Positions 10,818 through 19,336 of a stretch of 32,112 bases of DNA are shown here, in pieces. Numbering within the stretch: the stretch's first letter is position 1; every line of letters starts with the position of its first letter. Location: contig CAXKVV010000911.1 of assembly GCA_964058805.1 (NCBI GenBank), positions 1-32,112 on the forward strand, written 5' to 3'. Below the pieces are notes generated by a model that made no database searches, was not told the DNA's origin, and was given only the letters and a program-made list of their open reading frames with translations. The position numbers and the translations under genes were made by a program. This DNA comes from Schoenoplectus triqueter (lineage: Eukaryota > Streptophyta > Magnoliopsida > Poales > Cyperaceae).

Positions 10818-11471
10818 TGTTGGAATTAATTATTATTAATTACAACATGTATGAGCTTATATGTAATAAATATATATTATATAATGGACTGTTAAATTAT
10901 ACCCGTAATGAAGTGATCAAATTCTGTATCAGGTTTATTATATGTCATGAGAAGTGAGCTCTTTAATGTGTAGAATGCGTATTAATGACTTTATGATTTA
11001 GTGATGGTCTAAATTATATAAAGTCTGATAATAATACAATTATGTTATTGGTCTCTGGAGAACACAACTATAGACGACTTTCTGATTAAGCAACGAACCC
11101 GTTAAGAGAGAATCTGAATCCGATATGGACCCGTTAAGATATAACTACACTCAGTTATATAGGCGTCCATATATATGCAGGGACACTGTTGGTTTTGAAA
11201 CTACTCTCATTTCCCTACTTTCTGTTACCCTTTCGTTTCCCAACACAGTTCCATATCTCTCTCTTAATAGAGTTTCAGAAGAGAAGAAATTGTCGACGCC
11301 GGTCTTCTTAATCACTCCATCGGATTAGAGGAAGATCGCTGGAAGGTTAAAGAAGTCTGGTGATCAATGGAGTTGTGTCTCTCTGAAAGACCGACAATAT
11401 GGATCAAGATAACCCAATTTATATTTGAAATTCATTAGAGGATCACGACCATACAATAAAAATCTCTAACA
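10818..11471 (+). mobile_element. Copia 3' LTR
   Basis: It begins TGTTGG right after the polypurine tract. A plausible end is CTAACA at 11466-11471, giving TG...CA borders and a length of 654 bp. A TATATA motif near 11155 could be the U3 TATA box, followed by CT-rich leader-like sequence at 11210-11270. The 5' LTR is not in place, so the exact right end cannot be confirmed and no target duplication can be read. The open frame at 11125-11328 is LTR sequence. Confidence 0.65.
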
Positions 11472-11555
11472 GTTTTTATTTTTATCAAAATTCGTGTGCA
11501 GATGAAACTCATACGATCCTCTTTTGAGTAGCAAAGGTATCCGTATTAAGATAGA

Positions 11556-12025
11556 CTAGCTATATACCCGCGCGTTGCAGCAGAATTTTTTTATTTAAAC
11601 ATTAAAATATTATAAGATAAAAAATTCACATTTATCTAATATTAAATTATAAATTCACCAAATTATAGAGAAAACATATAATAAAGACTATATTTAATCT
11701 TGGATGAGATTTTTGCATAATATGAGTTAATGATTCATGATTTTTATGGAAAGAAAAGTAAATTATTCTAACATATATTATCACCATTAATTCCTTACCA
11801 AATATGCACAAATTTGCTAAATAAAAAACAAAAATTATGGAAATAATAGTATATAAGAGAAAGAAATGGAGAGAAAGAGGGGATCAATGGACGCGATCAC
11901 ATACGTTCGATCAACCAACAATAAATATTATCCGTCTAATTGAGGGATAAAATGGGTATAATAAAAATTTACAATGATAAAAAATGGACTCTCCAATTCT
12001 TAGATGCTTTATATAATAGTATAGA
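11556..12025 (-). mobile_element. Non-autonomous Helitron, copy 1 (470 bp)
   Basis: On the minus strand the element starts TCTATACTATTATATAAAG (from 12025) and ends with a CG-rich AACGCGCGGGTATATAG block plus CTAG (11556). It is inserted between A and T, as is diagnostic for Helitrons (5' TC, 3' CTRR, A|T target, no target duplication). It is a near full-length match to 27282-27752 in inverse orientation. Shared words include CAATTAGACGGATAATATTTA, TTGATCGAACGTA and AATATAGTCTTTATTATA. No Rep/helicase coding. The classical 3' hairpin is weak, with CGCGCG as its core. Confidence 0.85.
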
Positions 12026-12289
12026 TTATGCAGCCGGTGGCTTCGAGCCTCGATAGTTATCAATTTATCATGAAAAATGTGTGTTGTCTATATAATTTCA
12101 TTATGGACGGTTTAGATTCAAAGACACACTGAAGACATGTAAAGAGATTTAAATCCTCCCTTTATGTATTGTTTTAGTACATAACAACTATCCACGATCC
12201 ATTTCTTCATATCACCAACAAAATTAACTAATACCTACTGAAATTTGTCTAAAGGACAAAAAAAAAGAGAAAAAGAAGTTAACAAAGTG

Positions 12290-13495
12290 CTATGGAATCA
12301 TGGCAGTCGGAGGCACAGTGGTACGGCAACAGGGGCAGTCGGGGTGGGCAGCCAGCCACGGCAGCACGCAGTCGGAATGGTATTTGTGGGAGCAAGGCAG
12401 CCGTATGACCTTCTTCCTCCCTCTCACCTTCTCCAAGCATACGGCACATAGCTCGTCTGCCCTTGATGCTACTCTCTTTAACGAGGGGATCTCGGCAACG
12501 ACAACAGCTGGTTTTTGGGTGGCTTCAACTGAATTTACTATTTCTAATGTCGTTGCATCATTTGTGCTTGGCGTAGTGTTTTGCTGCCTCGACATGTTTG
12601 CACCATCGCGCAAAAAATGACTCCATCTGTATGCAATGTAAAAGTTTGTGATGTTAGAGATCAGGTTACATTACAAATTCGTTATGGTTAAAGTTTCGAC
12701 TAATAATATGATCTAATTTTATATTTTTTACAAATAAAGACTAAGAAGCTGTAATTATTGCATATGGCAAGGATTGGTGGAAAAAGATTAACGGGAAGGC
12801 ATAACAAAGCACACACAAGTTGGAGGAATGCTATGTGCATGCATGACTTCACAATTCACATCCAGGTACAAAAAAATTAATTACAAAAAGATCCTTAAGA
12901 CCCGCCACAATTTTTACCACAAATATGAGTGAAGTATAATAATTTATCAGCCCAATTGCCCGACTGTTGTTGAAATGGAAAAATATATGAGCCTCATCTC
13001 AAATCAAGCTTTTCGAAATAAATCAATTATTTTATTCCTTTCCCAATTCAAATTTCCTTTTTCTTTAATTGAGGTGCTTGGGCCACCAGCCCGCCACAAA
13101 AGATGATCAATTCGACTACAAACATAGCGCTGGAATTCAGCGGCGGTTTTCTCTATAACACACAAAACCACAAACGAGCAAACCATGTTCGATCCCTAGT
13201 AGCAATAGTGCAATACTGATATTTGAGTGCATTTTTTTACAAGGATCAATTCGCAAATTATAGAAATTAAAAGGATGTTCTGGAGAACTGACCTGGAACT
13301 TGAATTGGATGGCGTGGCCGAACTAACACCGCGTAGCCTCTCCTCGAGCCTCATCCGAGCTGCCAGAGCTGGCTCCGCCATGCTGGAGTAAAGCGAGCCC
13401 CTTGGCTGAGGAATGTGGCCATGTAGGCCCCACGGCTGGATCTCGTGGTTGTGAATTCGCCGCTTCCTCGCTACTTCAACACCAGGCAGCATCAT
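12290..13495 (-). CDS. RING-H2 finger protein, probable E3 ubiquitin ligase (two exons)
   Basis: Exon 1 is 13495-13293 (203 nt, ATG ATG at 13495/13492) and exon 2 is 12626-12290 (337 nt, stop TAG at 12292-12290). The 666-nt intron has donor AG|GTCAGT and acceptor CATACAG|ATGG. The phase-2 join gives ...NSSSR|WSHFLRDG and an open protein of 179 aa. A RING-H2 domain sits at the C-terminus with C128, C131, C146, H148, H151, C154, C165 and C168 (CAVC, LPCSHKYHSDC, CPCC), all zinc ligands present. WLAAHPDCPCC carries the conserved Trp expected to contact the E2. The N-terminus (MMLPGVEVARKRR, then MAEPALAARMRLEERLRG) is basic and low-complexity, with no signal peptide or membrane helix. Such small plant RING-H2 proteins transfer ubiquitin from an E2 to a bound substrate; the substrate is unknown. 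An exon-2-only model starting at Met79 is possible, but the in-frame splice is more convincing. Confidence 0.85.
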
Positions 13496-14190
13496 CTTCA
13501 ACCCCCACCTCTTTCTCTCTCTCCCCGCCTATCCTCTCCTCTCCTTTAGAAATCTCCTTTGGGATAATTCGAGCAGGGTATGATGGCTAACATGCGCCGA
13601 TCAATTTATGAGATGGAGGGAAGGTTGCCACTTGCAAGGGGACGAGACGATAACAAGCGACGACACCCTGCTTCACTTCTGTTTGAGCAGTCAACATTCA
13701 AATGGGCCGCTTTGAACCTTACTTAATAAGTTTCCCTTTCTGGAAATCGTGCTGTTATTCTGAGAATTTACGAAAGAACCATTGGGTTGTGCCTTTCAAT
13801 CTTTGGTAGAATGGCAAAGTTGAAATAATATGAGAAAGAATAGTTGAAAGTAAGGTAGGAAACATCGGAAGAGTTCAGTTGACAAGCTGGACCGGAAACT
13901 ACACGGCGCTAAGATTTCTGTGTGACCGTGTCCCTTTCTTTTGTTTACTGGGGCACAAAGAAGTTTCTTTGATGTTTCCAAACAGAGCAAAAATTTATAA
14001 ACTTCTTTTATTACGGACTTGTACGAATGAAAACTAGCGATCAATGAAAAGCGGGCGGGGATCACTTGACAATGGATCGGCATCTCCTGACGTCGTAACT
14101 TGCAGCGTAGAAAATCTCCCCCCTTCATTAAATCAACGGCTGGAGTTTACATTCTTTAATTTTCAATCCATGTAAGTAAAACGTGATAAT
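13496..14190. promoter_or_regulatory. Upstream region of the RING-H2 gene, possibly bidirectional
   Basis: Reading leftward, 13500-13560 is purine-rich (GAGAGAGAGAAAG), a typical plant 5' leader for the minus-strand gene. Reading rightward, a CT-rich leader-like block begins near 14200. A palindromic TGACGTCG-type (bZIP-like) motif lies at about 14088-14095. The open frames crossing this region (for example 13796-14128 minus) have no family resemblance. Confidence 0.35.
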
Positions 14191-14194
14191 TAAA

Positions 14195-14400
14195 GCTCGT
14201 GTCGCGTCTCTTTTCTTCCGCTCTTCTGATTCGATAACCTAGTTCCTTCTTGGCCTCTCTTCTGATTCCCAATCTCGTCGCACTCCTCCTTTCTCCCTTC
14301 CGATTTCCAATCTCATCGTGCCTCTTCTTCTTGCTTCCGCCAATCAGAGCTCACTTCAGCCTAGCTTTGATCTGCGCTATTGCTCCTCCGTAACGTCCAT
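14195..14400 (+). other. CT-rich leader-like segment, internally repetitive
   Basis: The block is CT-rich, with a loosely repeated phrase (CTTCTGATTCCCAATCTCGTCG and CTTCCGATTTCCAATCTCATCG). It looks like a plant 5' UTR or the start of a non-coding transcript. No coding exon downstream (to 16 kb) could be recognised. It may be a duplicated 5' end of a gene located elsewhere. Confidence 0.3.
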
Positions 14401-14699
14401 GCTGCTTTTTCTCCGTCATTTATTCGAACATGTAACCCACTTTCTCTTTATTTCCTTACTTCCTCTCTTCATCGCCACCATTTTTTGTTAGAAGGCCGAA
14501 CTGGTACAGTAGTCTTGGTCAGTGAGTTGTTTCTGACAAGTAGATATTTTCATTTCTCAATTTCTTTGAGAATCAGAGGCCAATGTGTACAGTTTTCTAG
14601 CAACTCACATGGACATGGTACACCGGTATCGATACTTGGCACATTTTCATTTTCTATGCACCGGTACAAAAAATAACTCACATTTTCATTTTCTGATTA

Positions 14700-16010
14700 T
14701 ATAGTGGTACCATAAAATACACGTTGCAACATAATTGTTGGGTTCAATGGCATTAATCGAATTAGAAAAGAAATGTTTGGGTTTTGATATGGTGGTTCCA
14801 TTTTCTTGTACAATGATATCATTTTCAGTAGATCATGCAAATATTGCTATTTGACATTTATTTTTTTCTCTTTGTTTGTTCTATCTCCAGCTTATTTACT
14901 TCAAGAATTTCAGCTCAATTGGCTGTGTCAAACTCTCTTACAGCTTTGAAGATGACTTTCAATTCTGATGAATATGGTCTTTGCACCATTTATTGGCAAT
15001 TTCAGTTAGAAAATTAACTAGTATATTATTCTTGTGTACAATATTATTTGGATATTTATTTGTAGATATCAGGTTTCAGTTAGTAAGTTTAATGCATTTT
15101 GTTCAATAAGTTGAAAATTGATGCTTGTGCCGTAATTCATGCTTCATAATGTAAATGGATACACACAACTCTTGGCCAGAGATAAGAACCATCGTACTAA
15201 TACATTTTTCAGATAAGGATCACATATAAGCCTCACTTAGCCAACACCAACAAAAAAAAAGCTCTTAAATCATCAATAAGTTACAAAACAGCCGCATCAT
15301 GTCATATAAATTATCAAAATATCAACATCAACATAATCTCAATATTTGAACCAAGACATTAAAAAAGAACCGGACAATATCTAAATAGTAACATATCTTA
15401 AGGCATTTTAACTATTAATTTGTCACTTACATCTATAAAAAGAATAACTTTTATCTTTAAAAGCTATACAAAAGAGGATTGGTAATTCAGATTATACTTC
15501 CACTAACGATTTGTATTGTTGGTCCTCAAATGCTCAACTACTGATGGTTTTCTTGACGAGTCTAAAAAACTCCATTCCCAATTGAGGAATCCAAGCCGTG
15601 TCATAGTTATATTGTATACTTTAAGTAATTTTGTTCAACTAAAAATTACAAAGAAAAGACATATCAGATGACACAATTAAAGTAATTAAACTCGAGGTAG
15701 AATAAGCAAAAATTTAGAGCTCATATGGCAAAAATAAAGAAGTTCATTTTTTCCTAAGAAAAAGTGGTAGATGTTTCCTATATTATTGCATTCAAATAAG
15801 AGTGACATTTTACATCATGAAATTACATACCTAGAGCGCCTAATAACCAATCTAAATTGAACACATTAAAGACGGAAAAAACACTAATAAAAATATGACA
15901 TAATTAGCAATACTTGAATGCTCTACCAGATGTCAGCGCTATATCAGAAAAATGATACCAATGTACCAAAAATAGTATCACAAAGATTATATATGTGATT
16001 TAGAAAAGGA
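14700..16010. other. Intergenic, no recognised gene
   Basis: AT-rich with no convincing splice-linked exons. On the minus strand 15600-15560 reads IPQLGMEFF, faintly like the start of FAR1-type domains, but nothing that follows supports this. Confidence 0.35.
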
Positions 16011-16029
16011 TACTGCTATACTAGTTCTA

Positions 16030-16215
16030 TATTCTAACGAAAATTGATTTGGCAGTGAAGGGGGAAGAAAGCAAGTAAGAAAATAGAGTGAGAGAGAGAC
16101 CTGTCACATGAGCGAAAAGCGAGGAGGAGAAAGGTTCGTCGAGCCAGCAGACAGTCTGTCGGAAGAGAAGGGATGCGGGCAGGAGAGGGAAAAGAGGCGA
16201 AAAGGGCTCCAACAG
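16030..16215 (-). other. GA-rich block, leader-like on the minus strand
   Basis: On the minus strand it reads as a CT-rich leader (CGCCTCTTTTCCCTCTCCTGC) and contains a splice-donor-like ACAG|GTCTCTC near 16100. The GC content stands out from both flanks. Overlapping short minus-strand frames are low-complexity and not credible proteins. Confidence 0.25.
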
Positions 16216-16224
16216 TAAAAGATT

Positions 16225-16402
16225 TTTGATTTATAAATTGATAGTGTTTCAAATTTTATATAATTTCATTATCATTTGATAGTCCATTAAAAACTATCAA
16301 AATTTTATAATTTACAAATTTAAAATTTAATAATTTTTGATGGATTATCAAACTATAATGAAATTTCATGAAATTTTAAATACTATCAATCTACAAGTTA
16401 AA
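16225..16402. mobile_element. Small foldback MITE, about 180 bp
   Basis: The left arm (16225-16302, including ATTGATAGTGTTTCAAATTT and TTTGATAGTCCATTAAAAA) pairs with the right arm (16322-16402, including TTTTTGATGGATTATCAAA and AAATTTTAAATACTATCAAT). Very AT-rich; no coding capacity; target duplication not resolved. Confidence 0.55.
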
Positions 16403-16880
16403 AACATATTTATAATTTTTTTCTATTTTAAAGATTTTTTGAGATTTATTTAAGAGTTCATTATTAAGATTGTCAAAATAACTCATTGTCAAGTGATCCC
16501 ACCCATGAAAAATACCGCTTCTATGTTCTCCAAATTACATAGATTAATTGTAATGATTTCATTTTACTATTAAGGTTTTAATGTTTTGTAGTATTACGAA
16601 TTTTAAGAGTTGAGACACCATTAAATTTCAAATTAACAAAAGTAGAAGTATTCAAAATTTAGTAAAATCGAATAGATATATAAGTAGCTTTTCAAATTTT
16701 GAATAAAAATTAGAATTTGACTATGAAGTAAAGTGTTATTTTATTTTTCTTGGGCAATCTAATTTATGAGATTTGTTTCTGAGATGCGATAGAGTAGGGG
16801 TTCGTATGAGTAACATTGTTATAATTATAAATAAATTTATCAAACACATTTTAAATTAAGAAGAAGAGTGAGGAAGAACA

Positions 16881-16921
16881 CTAAATCGGTATTTCAAACT
16901 ATAGATGGAATACCGATTTAG
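16881..16921. repeat. 13-bp perfect hairpin in duplication copy 1
   Basis: CTAAATCGGTATT (16881-16893) and AATACCGATTTAG (16909-16921) pair perfectly around a 15-nt loop. The same structure recurs in copy 2 at 18031-18071, with one A-to-G change that would still pair as G-U in RNA. Confidence 0.75.
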
Positions 16922-16934
16922 TTATTGTAGAATA

Positions 16935-17420
16935 GCGAAATATTATATTACGATTATTATATTATAATTATGATTATCATTACTATTATAATTTTTATTA
17001 TAATTATTATTTTATTATTATTATATAATAATAATTATTATAATATGATTATGATTATGATTTTATTATACTATTATGATCATGATTATATTATTATTAT
17101 GATTATGATTATATATTATTATTGTTAAAACATTATCATCACTATTATTATATTATTATTGTTATACCATGATCAATATAATATTATTATTATAATATAA
17201 TAATTATTATAATTATATTATGATTATATTATTATTATTATTAATTGTGATTATATTATTATATTATTATTATAATTATGATTATTATTTTATTATTGTT
17301 GATTATTATTATATTACTATATTATCACCATTATTGTTGTTATTATTATATGATGATGATGATTATTATTATATTACAATCAGTGCTATTATCATATTAT
17401 TATCATCATCATTATTAGTA
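16935..17420. repeat. Long imperfect ATT/ATG trinucleotide array
   Basis: Almost uninterrupted TATTAT, TATGATTATGAT and ATTATTATT words for about 480 bp. The open frame at 17220-17426 is translated repeat and is not a gene. Array length and interruptions differ from copy 2, consistent with slippage after duplication. Confidence 0.85.
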
Positions 17421-17572
17421 TTATGATTATCAACATTTTCACTACTCTAATTAATAATTTGAATAATATTTTCTCTCTTTCAAATAATAAAAAATATCAC
17501 TATTTTATTATTTTTTTAAAACAATTATTTTTCTAATCTATCATTATTACGTCGCTATTCCTTTATATATAT

Positions 17573-18685
17573 ATTTCTCTTTTTAAGATTTTTGAGATTT
17601 ATTTAATAGTTCATTATTAAGATTGTCAAAATAACTCAATTGTTATCCCCACCCATGAAAAATACCGCTTCTATGTTCTCCAAATTACATAGATTAATTG
17701 TAATGATTTCATTTTACTATTAAGGTTTTAATGTTTTGTAGTATTACGAATTTAAAGAGTTGAGACACCATTAAATTTCAAATTAACAAAAGTAGAAGTA
17801 TTCAAAATTTAGTAAAATCGAATAGATATATAAGTAGCTTTTCAAATTTTGAATAAAAATTAGAATTTGACTATGAAGTAAAGTGTTATTTTATTTTTCT
17901 TGGGCAATATAATTTATGAGATTTGTTTCTGAGATGCGATAGAATAGGGGTTCGTATGAATAACATTGTTATAAAGACAAATAAATTTATCAAACGCATT
18001 TTAAATTAAGAAGAACAGTGAGGAAGAACACTAAATCGGTATTTCAAACTATAGATGGAATGCCGATTTAGTTATTGTAGAATAGTGAAATATTATATTA
18101 TGATTATTATATTATAATTATGATTATGATTATTATTTTTATTATTATATTATCATTACTGTTATTATTATTATTATAATTATTATTTTATTATTATTAT
18201 TATATAATAATAATAATTATATTATTATTATTATTATTATTATTTTATTATATTCTTATGATCATGATTATATTATTATTATGATTATGATTATATATTA
18301 TTATTGTTAAAACATTATCATCACTATTATTATATTATTATTGTTATACCATGATCAATATAATAATATTATTATAATATAATAATTATTATAATTATAT
18401 TAGGATTATATTATTATTTATTATTATGATTATATTATTATATTATTTTTATTATTATTATGATTATTATTTTATTATTGTTGATTATTATTATATTACA
18501 ATCACTGCTATTATCATATTATTATTATCATCATTATTAGTATTATGATTATCAACATTTTCACTACTCTAATTAATAATTTTAATAATATTTTCGCTCT
18601 TTCAAATAATAAAAAATATCATTATTTTATTATTTTTTTAAAACAATTATTTTTCTAATCTATCATTAGTACGTCGCTATTCCTT
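17573..18685 (+). repeat. 1.15-kb tandem duplication, copy 2
   Basis: Second unit, directly following copy 1 after a short ATATATATA junction, and ending at the same TACGTCGCTATTCCTT tail. It carries its own trinucleotide array (about 18090-18550), which lacks some ATG/ATT stretches of copy 1 and has others. Confidence 0.9.
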
Positions 18686-19336
18686 AATTTATCAAAGTGT
18701 CAGAAATGATCTTTTTGTTTTTTGTTTTTTCCTTTTCATCTGTTGCAGTTGGTGGGCTGTTATTAGATAGCAAAGCCCATTAATGATACTCTTTGCCACC
18801 TAAAAGTAACTAAGCACTTCACCATTCGGCTCCTTGGTTTTTTCCAAGTGCAGTTCCTGGTTATGGTTTTCTTGTGCTCTCAATATACCGGGTCACTGTA
18901 ATGGGATATAGACTTCTTTCACGGTTTCACCACCCGTTACAAAAGAATATGTGCGAAACTAACTCAGGTTACAGGTAAGCTCCTCACATTCTTATCTTTT
19001 GTGTGATGTATGGTTCTTTGCGAATTTATCTCTGTAGAGAATTTGTAGCATAGCTTCCTTAGATCCAGACAGAATATAAACCGATAAAGAAAGATCGTGG
19101 AGGCGTGAAGCGGGATATGTTCACCCACACCCGCTTCATTATTGAAACAGATAATTAGGCCCAGAAAATACGAACTAAAATTTGTTTCTTTCGTGTAAAC
19201 CTTGACGGGATAACTAATTCCACATTACTCGATGAATCATCTCGGTTCCTCACTTTTGAATTTTTCGAGTTCTTGAATAGTGCCTAGTGGTGTCGATTGT
19301 GATCGGAGAAGAGGAAGAGATTTGGCGGAGAGAAAA
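18686..19336 (+). promoter_or_regulatory. Upstream/5' leader region of the RHD3-type gene
   Basis: About 650 bp between the tandem duplication and the RHD3 start codon. It holds TGGGCT (18753-18758), GCCCAT (18775-18780) and GGCCCA (19158-19163), site-II-like words frequent in broadly expressed plant genes. It also holds a 9-bp hairpin (TGAAGCGGG 19106-19114 with CCCGCTTCA 19130-19138). Functional meaning is inferred from position and motif only. Confidence 0.35.

Larger units (their letters stand above)
16420..17564 (+). repeat. 1.15-kb tandem duplication, copy 1
   Basis: It aligns end to end with 17573-18685. The unique parts (for example 16500-16930) are nearly identical between copies, with only a handful of substitutions, so the duplication is young. 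The copy holds about 480 bp of unique AT-rich DNA, an imperfect ATT/ATG array, and a unique tail ending ATTACGTCGCTATTCCTT. No coding capacity. Confidence 0.9.

Noticed and set aside
11125..11328. 67-aa open frame in the Copia LTR
   Set aside because: It lies wholly inside the LTR in leader-like CT-rich sequence; no homology recognised.
12245..12620. Plus-strand open frames over the RING exon
   Set aside because: They are antisense to a RING-H2 domain with all zinc ligands intact on the minus strand.
13796..14128. 110-aa minus-strand open frame upstream of the RING gene
   Set aside because: No recognised family, low-complexity hydrophobic tail, and no exon-like borders; likely chance.
15560..15600. 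FAR1-like start (IPQLGMEFF) on the minus strand
   Set aside because: The frame is broken immediately after and none of the zinc-finger residues follow.
17220..17426. Hydrophobic 68-aa open frame
   Set aside because: It is translated ATT/ATG trinucleotide repeat.
19280..19336. N-terminal extension of the RHD3 protein
   Set aside because: The upstream frame opens at GTG, not ATG. The family protein starts just before STQLIDGDG, so ATG 19337 is preferred.
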